64,000 nt of DNA, taken from positions 1,372,501 to 1,436,500 of the forward strand of contig JAWKLZ010000002.1 in the NCBI GenBank assembly GCA_041392475.1, written 5' to 3'. Source of the stretch: Chitinophagales bacterium (lineage in GTDB: Bacteria > Bacteroidota > Bacteroidia > Chitinophagales > UBA2359). The position numbers and the translations under genes are program-made. Below, piece after piece: positions 54,643-62,078 of the stretch (within the stretch, counting starts at the first letter, position 1; every line of letters starts with the position of its first letter). The notes below the pieces were generated by a model. It searched no databases. It was given only the letters and a program-made list of their open reading frames with translations, and had not been told where the DNA came from.

Positions 54643-54695
54643 TACGGAAGTTTTTTAGAAAAAAGCCTCTTTTAAATAAATGAAACTTCCGAACT
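54643..54695. repeat. Degenerate ACTTCGGAAGT palindrome pair
   Basis: CTACGGAAGTTTT and GAAACTTCCGAAC, inverted relative to each other, just upstream of the MBL/rhodanese gene; related to 53122-53154. Confidence 0.45.
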
Positions 54696-54717
54696 CTTTG
54701 TTTTGTTGATTGTACTG

Positions 54718-54761
54718 CAAAGATAAAGTATATAAAAAGTTTGCTGGGTAACACTTGTTAC
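54718..54761 (-). promoter_or_regulatory. Promoter plus palindromic operator for the MBL/rhodanese gene
   Basis: The -7 element TATCTTTG occupies 54725-54718 (minus strand) and a perfect palindrome GTAAC-ACTT-GTTAC occupies 54748-54761. The palindrome centre is 36.5 bp from the 3' end of the -7 element, about -41 relative to the likely start, the class II position of Crp/Fnr activators. The surrounding 50 bp repeat at 55277-55320 with the same spacing. No -33 TTTG, which fits an activator-dependent promoter. Confidence 0.6.
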
Positions 54762-54777
54762 AGTCATTGGGAATGCA

Positions 54778-55239
54778 CTAATTGGCATATGGAAAAGAAG
54801 AGTGATGTACTTCTATCTGTAAATCTCCTTTCTCATTTTGAATATAGCTAAAAGTATATTCCACTTTGATTTCGTTTCCAGTTGCATCCATAAAATAATA
54901 GTTCCCAACAGCAAAAGCCCTTCTTTCCTTCAATATAATAGCCGCATTGTCAAACCGAACCTTCATCCACGGTTGCAATGCAAAACCTTTATCTTCTGGA
55001 TACTGCACGTTGCTACCAATGAAATAAGAGATAGCTCCTTCCTTAGTCAAACGAAATGGAATATCTGATGCTTTTGTGGGTTTGAACAAAACCTTAACTG
55101 TATCAAAAGCATACAGCGTATTTATAGCAGAATTTGCAGCCTCCTCACACGCACTTCTATTTTTCCTCAATCTACCTATTTCGACAATGGCATTACCCCA
55201 ATTTTTTTGGGCTTTTAGGACTTGTTTTTTGGTTATCAT
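54778..55239 (-). CDS. Hypothetical protein (paralog of the 58649-59111 pseudogene)
   Basis: 153 residues, no signal peptide or membrane helix. It starts 'MITKKQVLKAQKNWGNAIVE', then 'SACEEAANSAINTLYAFDT' and the conserved core 'KASDIPFRLTKEGAISYFIGSN', 'RRAFAVGNYYFMDATGNEIK' and 'VEYTFSYIQNEKGDLQIEVHHS'. The latter half resembles SnoaL/NTF2-like folds (beta-rich, one polar tail); this guess is weak. Preceded by a promoter identical in plan to that of the MBL/rhodanese gene, so it probably belongs to the same regulon. A frameshifted copy lies at 58649-59111. Confidence 0.7.
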   Translation of the reverse strand: MITKKQVLKAQKNWGNAIVEIGRLRKNRSACEEAANSAINTLYAFDTVKVLFKPTKASDIPFRLTKEGAISYFIGSNVQYPEDKGFALQPWMKVRFDNAAIILKERRAFAVGNYYFMDATGNEIKVEYTFSYIQNEKGDLQIEVHHSSFPYAN

Positions 55240-55276
55240 AGCAGGCTGTTTTTTGAAATCTATTTTTTGTGTACTG

Positions 55277-55320
55277 CAAAGATAATGTCAGTAAGGAGTT
55301 CTCTGGGTAACACTTGTTAC
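55277..55320 (-). promoter_or_regulatory. Promoter plus palindromic operator for the hypothetical gene
   Basis: TATCTTTG at 55284-55277 (minus strand) and GTAAC-ACTT-GTTAC at 55307-55320, with the same 36.5-bp spacing as at 54718-54761. The flanks (TACTGCAAAGATAA and CTGGGTAACACTTGTTACAG) are also shared. Confidence 0.6.
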
Positions 55321-55345
55321 AGTCATTTGACTTTGAGAATAGCGT

Positions 55346-56146
55346 TTAAATAGAGAGTATTGCTTTCATATTGAAGTCATATTCTTTACTATTAATCAAG
55401 TCATTGTGTCCTGCTCCTTCAATAAGATACAGCTTTATATGTGGATATTTTTCCTCCAATTGCAGTGAATGACTATGTGGAATCACCGTATCTTTGTCAC
55501 CATGAAAAATGGTAATCGGGCATTTCACCTGCTGAAAATGTTGGAAGGTTTTGAATTTGTACTTGATTAGAAAATTTGGAATGACCTTCACTTTCTCCAA
55601 TATCAAAGACTGCAAACTAAAATAAGGAGAATTCAGCAGCAATTTCAATGGTTGGTTTTGGGCTGCAATTTGAGCTGCAATGCCTGTACCCATTGAAGTA
55701 CCCGACACGATAATGGTGTTTTCTGCATAGTGTTTTTTCAAATAGTCGTAGGCAATTTGTGCATCCTCGACCAATTGATTTTCACTTTTTATCTTCCCAT
55801 CGCTTTTGCCATATCCCCTATAATCCACATAAAAAACATCGTATCCTTGTCCTGTATAAAGTCCTGCGCCCGTACCCCATCCATGAATTGCTCCGCCATT
55901 TCCATGCAGAAACAACAACACTCCTTTGGACTCTTGTTGATTGGTTTTGAACAAAAGCGCATTGATGTGAATGTTTTTTGCCACTTCTAAATTAACCTCT
56001 TCAAAAACCTCGGAAAAATGGTAGGTATAATTTTTTGGAAGTTTGGAGGGAAAGAATAACAAGCGTTCTTGCATAAAGTAAAGGAGCGCAAAAAGTAGGA
56101 TAATAGTGCTTATAGAGAAAGCAAGCATGTACTTAAGTTTTTTCAA
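55346..56146 (-). CDS. Membrane-anchored alpha/beta hydrolase
   Basis: 266 residues. One N-terminal membrane helix (about 6-24, 'MLAFSISTIILLFALLYFM') then an alpha/beta hydrolase: 'LLFLHGNGGAIHGW' (oxyanion), 'VDYRGYGKSDGKI', nucleophile 'VSGTSMGTGIAAQ' (Ser about 148), acid in 'FHGDKDTVIP' and His in 'GAGHNDL'. This GTSMGT version and 'FLHGNGG' resemble the ABHD17/bacterial BEM46-like group. Substrate unknown, perhaps an acylated lipid or protein. It lies 8 bp after the FloA-like gene, so the two are probably co-transcribed. Confidence 0.82.
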   Translation of the reverse strand: MKKLKYMLAFSISTIILLFALLYFMQERLLFFPSKLPKNYTYHFSEVFEEVNLEVAKNIHINALLFKTNQQESKGVLLFLHGNGGAIHGWGTGAGLYTGQGYDVFYVDYRGYGKSDGKIKSENQLVEDAQIAYDYLKKHYAENTIIVSGTSMGTGIAAQIAAQNQPLKLLLNSPYFSLQSLILEKVKVIPNFLIKYKFKTFQHFQQVKCPITIFHGDKDTVIPHSHSLQLEEKYPHIKLYLIEGAGHNDLINSKEYDFNMKAILSI

Positions 56147-56154
56147 GAAATTGA

Positions 56155-56799
56155 TTATTTCAGTATTATGTTTTGTTCTATCAGTTGAACACCAATAATC
56201 TTATCCCAGTATTTGTTATTCAAAACCATTGTATGAATGAACGATTTTGTTTGAGTCGGGGATTTCGATGTCCAGTTTGCAGCAAAACCAGTCAATGTTT
56301 CTCTGATTTGCTGTTCTATTTTCTTTTCTTCCTGATGGCTAAACCATCTTGAAAGTCCATATTTGAATTTTGCGTTGTAGTTGATTTCAAAATCATTGAC
56401 TTGCAGACAAGAAATTGTTATTTGATAGATTTTTTCGGCTTTTTGAACTGCTTCCTCTAAATTTTCACCTGCTAAGTCGAGTATTGTTAACAGTTGAAAG
56501 GTAGCTTCTGGGTTCTCTTGATTTTTTGCTAAAACAGCCACAACCTGCTGAGGATTTCCACTAGACAGTAAGTGTGCTTCAAGTTCTGCAATAGTGATAT
56601 TTAGCCCATACTGTTGAACTATGGCAATGACTTGAAAAAGAGAGGGTTTTGCCGTTTTTCGAATGGTAAGTAGCAATGCTTCTTTAAGTGTTAAGTTTGC
56701 AGACTTTTGGGCAGCTTTGAACTTTGTCACTAGCAGAGGCAAGGCAAACAAAAAAGCCAAAAAGAGTAGTAAGAATACGATGAGTATGCCTGTTTCCAT
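56155..56799 (-). CDS. FloA/SPFH-like protein lacking the usual C-terminal coiled coil
   Basis: 214 residues, about two thirds of FloA. One N-terminal membrane helix (about 5-25). 'GLNITIAELEAHLLSSGNPQQVVAVLAK' and 'LTILDLAGENLEEAVQKAE' follow the FloA (UPF0365) pattern 'LEaHyLAGGn..rVv' and 'aIDLAGRdv.eAV'. The remaining part 'LSRWFSHQEEKKIEQQIRETL' then 'SFIHTMVLNNKYWDKIIGVQL' tracks FloA's SPFH domain around 'IERLVGG..EETIIARVGE'. The long C-terminal coiled coil that assembles flotillins is missing. A membrane-microdomain role is inferred from the family; similarity is by eye and remote. Confidence 0.5.
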   Translation of the reverse strand: METGILIVFLLLFLAFLFALPLLVTKFKAAQKSANLTLKEALLLTIRKTAKPSLFQVIAIVQQYGLNITIAELEAHLLSSGNPQQVVAVLAKNQENPEATFQLLTILDLAGENLEEAVQKAEKIYQITISCLQVNDFEINYNAKFKYGLSRWFSHQEEKKIEQQIRETLTGFAANWTSKSPTQTKSFIHTMVLNNKYWDKIIGVQLIEQNIILK

Positions 56800-56806
56800 C
56801 TGATTT

Positions 56807-57238
56807 TTATTGTATTATGATTTGAAGAATTACCCCCGCCACTCCAATCAACAGACATAATGGCGCATACAGTTTCGTGTCCATTGTGCCAAAATTCGTG
56901 TTTTTTATACTTTTGAAGAAGCCCACATATCTAAAATCGCCCAGCGCACGAAGCAGAAAAATCGCTGAAATGCCCCATCCACCATATTTTACCACCCATT
57001 TAGGAACAACCGCAGCTACAATGAATTCACCTTTGAGTAGATAGTAGGCTGCAAACAACAACAAGCCAAAACCCACGATAGCAGAAGCAAAACTACTGGG
57101 ATTCAATATTCTTTCGCCCTGTTCATTGGTTGGTAAGGCTTGATTGAAGCCCCATTTGCCGCCCAATGCCCAGTAGAGATGTAGAAGGGAAAGTAGCAGA
57201 AAAATGGTGAATAGTAGAAATGATAGGAGAGTTTGCAT
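56807..57238 (-). CDS. DUF3995 membrane protein
   Basis: 143 residues with four hydrophobic helices (about 2-25, 47-68, 75-100, 118-142). 'LLSLLHLYWALGGKWGFNQALP' is the signature of DUF3995, a family of unknown function; 'FLLRALGDFRYVGFFK' near 93-110 is also conserved. Same strand and 8 bp from the FloA-like gene, forming an operon of DUF3995, FloA-like and hydrolase. A degenerate copy of the GTAAC palindrome lies upstream (57254-57272). Confidence 0.8.
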   Translation of the reverse strand: MQTLLSFLLFTIFLLLSLLHLYWALGGKWGFNQALPTNEQGERILNPSSFASAIVGFGLLLFAAYYLLKGEFIVAAVVPKWVVKYGGWGISAIFLLRALGDFRYVGFFKSIKNTNFGTMDTKLYAPLCLLIGVAGVILQIIIQ

Positions 57239-57388
57239 GACTTGTTTCTTTGGCTAACAAGTGGTGACAGCATTTTGATTTCAATATTCGCCAAAAAAAG
57301 CAGGTGTTTTCGATTCCTCAAACACACCTGCCCTATTATAGGATTTTAATCCGTTCTAAACCAATGAAGTTTTGAGTTGGTTGGCTCA

Positions 57389-57892
57389 CTATCTCGCTGG
57401 TGGACGCATTTTATTGAAGATATATTGGGCAATTTTCCATGTACCTCCCTCTTTTTTCAAGACAAACAACTCTCGATTTTCTTCTGGCACGGTGATCCCC
57501 GCAGCCAACACATCAGTCGTGCCTCTCGAAATAGTCCGAGCAAAAGCGACATCGTCTTTCACCACGATTTCGTCTATTTGAAAAACAATGGTGAGTTTGA
57601 TTTGACTGAATACGTAATTGTACGCTGCTTCAACAGCTGTTTTGCCAATGCTTGTAGGTGCTTCGGAAGGCATGAATACGCCATCTATTGCATACAAATC
57701 CAAGATGGCTTTGGTGTCAGAGGCATTCAAGGATTTTTCATACGATTTGAGAAGGTTTTCTACTGCTTGATTTTCTTGTGTGTTCATGTGAGTTATCTTT
57801 TGGGTTGTGGAAAAAATAGCATTTGATTGGGAGAAAACGCAAACCATTCCTGTGAATAAGAATAGCATTGCAGTCGTTACGATTGGTTTCAT
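57389..57892 (-). CDS. Exported SgcJ/EcaC-type SnoaL-like protein (DUF4440)
   Basis: 167 residues. A signal peptide (MKPIVTTAMLFLFTGMVCVFS) precedes a small NTF2-like cone: 'VENLLKSYEKSLNASDTKAILDLYAIDGVFMP' (about 44-75), 'IVVKDDVAFARTISRGT' and 'ELFVLKKEGGTWKIAQYIFNKM'. SgcJ/EcaC members are annotated as oxidoreductase-like but no catalytic set is defined; many are simple ligand-binding proteins. It precedes the DUF3995 gene by about 150 bp and follows the Crp/Fnr gene by about 105 bp. Confidence 0.82.
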   Translation of the reverse strand: MKPIVTTAMLFLFTGMVCVFSQSNAIFSTTQKITHMNTQENQAVENLLKSYEKSLNASDTKAILDLYAIDGVFMPSEAPTSIGKTAVEAAYNYVFSQIKLTIVFQIDEIVVKDDVAFARTISRGTTDVLAAGITVPEENRELFVLKKEGGTWKIAQYIFNKMRPPAR

Positions 57893-57997
57893 CCGATTAA
57901 ATTTAATTAACTAATGATGCAAAAATAACGGTAATATAATTAGTTGCCCAATAAGCTAGTTTAAGAAAAAAACTTAAGGTAGGTTAAGCTTTGGCTA

Positions 57998-58576
57998 TTA
58001 CTTCATCAGATTTTTTCTGATTTTACTCAGAAATTCTGGCGTAACACCAATAAAAGAAGCAATTTGAACTTGTGAAATACGGTTGGCGAGATGGGGGTAA
58101 TTCTCTAAGAAAGTAAGGTAACGTTCTTGAGCAGTCGAACTGATGTTTTGAATCACCCGTTCTTGCATTTTCACAAAAGCATTTTCGACCAAAACTCTAA
58201 AATAACGGTCAAATTTTGGGGATTCGGTATAAAGAGTTAAAAGGTCTTTCTTTTTGATTTGCAGCACTATTGAAGGCTCTAAAGCTTCAATAAAAAGGCG
58301 ACTGGGTGTACTGGCATGAAAACTGCCAATATCGGCTATCCACCAATTTTCGGTCGCAAATTGAAGCACGTGTTCTGTTCCTTTTTCGTCCACAAAAAAC
58401 ATTCGCAAACAACCTTCTATCACAAAATGGTAATGCTTACAAACATCCCCTTCTTGCAGTAAGTACTGCCTCCTCCTTATTTTTTTGGATTGAAACGAAG
58501 AAACCAGTAGGTTTTGCTCTTCCTCGGTTAGAGGAAGAAGTTGGTGGATGTGGGTGATGAGTTTTGAGTGATCCAT
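57998..58576 (-). CDS. Crp/Fnr family transcriptional regulator
   Basis: 192 residues. cNMP-binding beta-barrel: 'YLLQEGDVCKHYHFVIEGCLRMFF' (about 38-61), 'VLQFATENWWIADIGSFHASTPSRLFIEAL'. The C-terminal helix-turn-helix is 'ANRISQVQIASFIGVTPEFLSKIRKNL' (about 164-190), the compact HTH of Bacteroidota Crp relatives. No Cys cluster for an iron-sulfur centre, so not a classical Fnr. It lies within the sulfur block and is the natural candidate to bind the GTAAC-N4-GTTAC boxes at 54748 and 55307 (inference). Its own promoter has TATCTTTG at 58613-58606. Confidence 0.9.
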   Translation of the reverse strand: MDHSKLITHIHQLLPLTEEEQNLLVSSFQSKKIRRRQYLLQEGDVCKHYHFVIEGCLRMFFVDEKGTEHVLQFATENWWIADIGSFHASTPSRLFIEALEPSIVLQIKKKDLLTLYTESPKFDRYFRVLVENAFVKMQERVIQNISSTAQERYLTFLENYPHLANRISQVQIASFIGVTPEFLSKIRKNLMK

Positions 58577-58605
58577 TTTATATGTCCTTCGGTTGAAAAT
58601 CTATC

Positions 58606-58613
58606 CAAAGATA
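58606..58613 (-). promoter_or_regulatory. -7 element of the Crp/Fnr gene
   Basis: TATCTTTG on the minus strand, 30 bp before the ATG at 58576; the same octamer as in the two operator-bearing promoters. No full palindrome is seen here. Confidence 0.45.
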
Positions 58614-58648
58614 CTGCATTTCAAACAGAGTGCATTGGCAATAATGGG

Positions 58649-59111
58649 TTAATCCACATAAGACAAGGAAGAATGATGCACCTCTATTTCTAAATTTCCT
58701 TTCTCATTTTGAACATAACTAAAAGTATATTCTACCTTGATTTCCTTACCAGTTGCGTCCGTAAAATAGTAATTTCCAACAGCAAAAGCCCTTCTTTCCT
58801 TTAAGACAATCGCAGCATTCTCAAATCGGACCTTCACCCGCAGTTGAAGCGCAAAACCTTGGTCTTCTGGGAAATGTTTGCTACCCCCAATAAAATAAAA
58901 GATTACTCCATCTTTGATCAAACGAAAAGGAATGTCGGACGCTTTGGTGGGTTTGAGCAAGGCTTTTCCTTTGTCAAAAGCATATAAGGCATCAATTGCC
59001 GAAGTTGCAGCTTGTAAAGATGTGCTCCCAATCTTTCTTGAGTTTACCAATCTCTGCAATTGCATTGCCCCATTTATCCTGTGCTTTTAAGACTTGTTTT
59101 TTGGTTATCAT
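58649..59111 (-). pseudogene. Frameshifted paralog of the 54778-55239 hypothetical gene
   Basis: The true start is ATG 59111 ('MITKKQVLKAQDKWGNAIAE', almost the same as the paralog), but that frame runs off into unrelated residues after about 30 codons. The conserved rest ('AATSAIDALYAFDKG', 'KASDIPFRLIKDGVIFYFIG', 'RRAFAVGNYYFTDATGKEIK', 'VHHSSLSYVD') continues in the next frame. Aligned with the paralog, the stretch GGT...GCTGCAA is 37 nt here against 36 there, so one base has been inserted near 59030-59060. Either a young pseudogene or a sequencing error. Confidence 0.8.
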
Positions 59112-59190
59112 CGCAAAGTGAATTTTAATTTACTGTCAGCCAATCCGTTTTTATTCTTACTGATTATTCAGGATGGGCTATTTTTAACTC

Positions 59191-60897
59191 CTAACCATTC
59201 GTTTGCAGCGTATAAGTTTTATCAAAAGCCTCTTGTCGCCCCTTGATGTCATTCACCGCTTCAATCACCCGCATGTGGAATCGGTGCGCTCCCAAAGCCT
59301 CCACAATATGTGCTTTTTGAAGTATATCCCTCACAGGCCCTATCGCATTGGCAATGTAGAGTTTAATGCCTCTTTGTTCGTAGTCTTCAATCAAATCGTG
59401 TAGGGCATGAACCGCACTCGAATCCAAGCTACTGATAGATTTGGCATCCAAAATCACATACTTCAATTGAGGTTTTTTTGCCTCCATTTGTTGAAGGTTC
59501 TCTTTGAAGTAGCTCAAATTGGCGAAATACAACTGGGCATCAAAACGAACTACCAAAATCTCTTTGTCTTGAATCAAATCATCGAAGCGGTTGATGTTTC
59601 TAAACTGTTCGGAATTTGGAACTTTTCCCAACTCTGCAATGTGAGGATTTGATACCTGGTAAATGACCATCAACAATGACAATCCTGCGCCAATCAAAAT
59701 GCCCTCTTCAATACCCAAAAACAAAGTGCCTACAGCCGTCACCATAAACAAGGTGAAATCTCGCTTGTCAATCTGCCACAAGTGTTTCGCCTCTTTGAAG
59801 TCTATCAAACCAAAGACCGCTACCATGATGATAGCCGCCAAAACTGCATTTGGGAGATAGTAAAAATAAGGAGTCAGAAACAAAAGTGTAATCACAATCA
59901 AGACCGCACTGAAGATAGAAGCCAATCCCGTTTTAGCACCCGCTTGGTCGTTTACGGCTGTTCTCGAAAAACCGCCCGTCACAGGAAACGCCTTGAAGAA
60001 CGAACCGACAATGTTTGCCAAACCCAAGCCAATCAACTCTTGATTCGACACGACTTCGTAGTTTTTGTGTTTCGATTGAATCGCTTTGGCGACTGCAATG
60101 GATTCCATAAATCCCACAAACGAAATGGTGAGGGCAGTTGGTAACAAGGCTTTGAAAGAAGTCATGTCCCATTCAGGAATACCAAAAACGGGCAAACCAC
60201 TTGGCACTTCTTTCACGATTTTTACACCTACTTCTGCCATATTGAAGCCAAAAACGGCTGCAATTCCCAAAAGAACGACAATCAATGGTCCTGGGATTTT
60301 TCGGTTTACCTTTTTGACAATGAGCAATGTTGCAATCGCTAAAACGCCAATCGTCAAAGTCGGGTAGTTGATTTTGTCTAAATTCTGAAAAACATTGACC
60401 AACAATTCGTGTACTTTTCCTCCTTCAATCTTGAAGCCCAAGAGGTGCTTCAATTGGCTGAAACCGATAATCAAGGCGGCGGCAGAGGTAAACCCTGCAA
60501 TGACGGGATGCGACAAAAAATTGACCACAAAGCCCAATCGAAAAACGCCCATACTGAGCTGAATCATACCAACCATCAAGGCCAATAATATTGCCAAACT
60601 GATAAATTCGGTAGAACCCAACTCTGCCAAAGCACCTACTCCGCTCGAAATCAACAACGCCACCATCGCCACAGGCCCGACTGCCAATTGGCGAGAAGTG
60701 CCAAACAAAGCATAGATTATCAAGGGAATTGTGGAAGCGTAGAGTCCATAAATCGGTGGCAAACCTGCCAACATGGAGTAAGCCATACCTTGCGGAATCA
60801 ACATCACCCCAACCGTCAAGCCTGCGGTGAGGTCGCCACTCAAATCTGCTCGCTTATAATTAAACATCCAATCGAGGAAAGGAAAATATTTTTTCAT
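59191..60897 (-). CDS. SulP/SLC26 anion permease with STAS domain
   Basis: 568 residues. About twelve to fourteen membrane helices (15-410): 'RADLSGDLTAGLTVGVMLIPQGMAYSMLAGLPPIYGLYAS' is the SulP signature, and 'GLGLANIVGSFFKAFPVTGGFSRTAVN' the second conserved segment. C-terminal STAS domain (about 440-550) with 'YVILDAKSISSLDSSAVHALHDLIEDYEQRG'. Transports sulfate, bicarbonate or other anions; sulfate is favoured by the sulfur-gene context. 4 bp from the upstream methyltransferase gene, so co-transcribed with it. Confidence 0.93.
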   Translation of the reverse strand: MKKYFPFLDWMFNYKRADLSGDLTAGLTVGVMLIPQGMAYSMLAGLPPIYGLYASTIPLIIYALFGTSRQLAVGPVAMVALLISSGVGALAELGSTEFISLAILLALMVGMIQLSMGVFRLGFVVNFLSHPVIAGFTSAAALIIGFSQLKHLLGFKIEGGKVHELLVNVFQNLDKINYPTLTIGVLAIATLLIVKKVNRKIPGPLIVVLLGIAAVFGFNMAEVGVKIVKEVPSGLPVFGIPEWDMTSFKALLPTALTISFVGFMESIAVAKAIQSKHKNYEVVSNQELIGLGLANIVGSFFKAFPVTGGFSRTAVNDQAGAKTGLASIFSAVLIVITLLFLTPYFYYLPNAVLAAIIMVAVFGLIDFKEAKHLWQIDKRDFTLFMVTAVGTLFLGIEEGILIGAGLSLLMVIYQVSNPHIAELGKVPNSEQFRNINRFDDLIQDKEILVVRFDAQLYFANLSYFKENLQQMEAKKPQLKYVILDAKSISSLDSSAVHALHDLIEDYEQRGIKLYIANAIGPVRDILQKAHIVEALGAHRFHMRVIEAVNDIKGRQEAFDKTYTLQTNG

Positions 60898-60901
60898 CGT
60901 T

Positions 60902-61555
60902 TTATTTGTTTTTTTGCACCATCAAGTAAACATATTCTCTATGTGTACTATCTTGTTCTGTAAAATTTTCGTGGAAAGCATCCAGGACCTCGTAACCTTT
61001 GAAGCGGTTCTGTAAGGATTGTTGACTCCACAATTGCAACTCTAAACCACAACAAGTAGCCACATTGTTTTTGCTAAACACACCAATAATCGCAATCCCG
61101 TTTGGTTTCAAGAGCTTGTCAACCAACTGAAAATAGCGGTCTTTGTCGGCACAAGTGGTAAAGAAGTGAAGCGTTGCTCGGTCAATCCAAACATCCAGCT
61201 TTTGCTCATACTGCAATAATCTATCGGCTTGCATCAAATCTGCTGCCACATATTCAACCGCCTCATTTGTGCCGATTCGCTTCTGCAAACGCCTCAGTGC
61301 CAGTTCGCTGATGTCATTGGCGATAATTTGGGTATGTTCTTTTTGCAGCAACTTGTCAACCAAAAAAGAGTCACCGACTCCTGCACACATTACCGTTTCG
61401 GCTTGTTTGACAAGAGGATTTTCCAGCCATCGGTCAATCGCCAAATCCGTTCCTTCCTGCCAATTGTGCGTTTTTTCTTCTTCAAAAACACTGTTCCAAT
61501 AGGATTCATAATCTCCATTGAAGGTGTTCAGCGTACAGCAGTTTTTTTGTGTCAT
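60902..61555 (-). CDS. SAM-dependent methyltransferase in the sulfur cluster (TPMT-like fold)
   Basis: 217 residues from ATG 61555 (MTQKNCC); an upstream TTG at 61576 is less likely. SAM-binding 'ETVMCAGVGDSFLVDKL' (motif I, about 52-68), 'IIANDISELALRRLQKRI', 'EYVAADLMQ' and 'DVWIDRATLHFFTTCADKDRY'. Followed by 'IGVFSKNNVATCCGLELQLWS' with a Cys pair. The fold and 'DRATLHFF' resemble thiopurine/thiol methyltransferase relatives that appear next to rhodaneses and SulP genes. Methylation of a thiol or sulfide is possible but unproven. Confidence 0.72.
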   Translation of the reverse strand: MTQKNCCTLNTFNGDYESYWNSVFEEEKTHNWQEGTDLAIDRWLENPLVKQAETVMCAGVGDSFLVDKLLQKEHTQIIANDISELALRRLQKRIGTNEAVEYVAADLMQADRLLQYEQKLDVWIDRATLHFFTTCADKDRYFQLVDKLLKPNGIAIIGVFSKNNVATCCGLELQLWSQQSLQNRFKGYEVLDAFHENFTEQDSTHREYVYLMVQKNK

Positions 61556-61658
61556 TGTTTGAAGTCCTAGATTCAAGTGTTAAATCAGTGTTTTTTTGAA
61601 AATCAATTTCCTTAGTGTGCAATCTCCGTTTCAACTGTTGACAAAGTTTTCACTTCCA

Positions 61659-62072
61659 TTAATGCGGCAATTTCGGGCGTAAAATTCCATAAACCAACGT
61701 TCCCAGCAAAGCCCCAGCAATCACCACCAAAATTGACAAATAACCATAGCCAACCAAGACAAACATAGGCCCAGGGCAAGCTCCTGCCAATGCCCAACCC
61801 AAGCCAAAAATGATTCCACCAACTAAGTAGCGGGTCACACTTCGGTCTTTATGGCAGAAGGTAATTTCTTTGCCTTCAATGCTTTTTATTTCTCTTCGCT
61901 TGATGATTTGCACGATGATAATGCCCAAAACGATGGCAGAACCAATGATACCGTACATGTGAAATGACTGAAACTTAAACATTTCATAGATGCGGTACCA
62001 AGAGATGATCTCGGCTTTCGACATCACAATGCCAAACAACACACCTGTCAATAAAAATTTGATGTAATTCAT
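61659..62072 (-). CDS. YeeE/YedE family transporter half (DUF6691)
   Basis: 137 residues with four helices (about 4-20, 35-60, 80-100, 108-132). 'GIIFGLGWALAGACPGPMFVLVGYGY' carries the family's Cys motif (GACPGP). The YeeE/YedE family conveys thiosulfate or other sulfane-sulfur compounds through conserved Cys; in split systems two half-proteins pair. The other half is at 63504-64000. Its ATG is 6 bp after the porin gene's stop, so one transcript is likely. Confidence 0.9.
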   Translation of the reverse strand: MNYIKFLLTGVLFGIVMSKAEIISWYRIYEMFKFQSFHMYGIIGSAIVLGIIIVQIIKRREIKSIEGKEITFCHKDRSVTRYLVGGIIFGLGWALAGACPGPMFVLVGYGYLSILVVIAGALLGTLVYGILRPKLPH

Positions 62073-62078
62073 TGTTTA

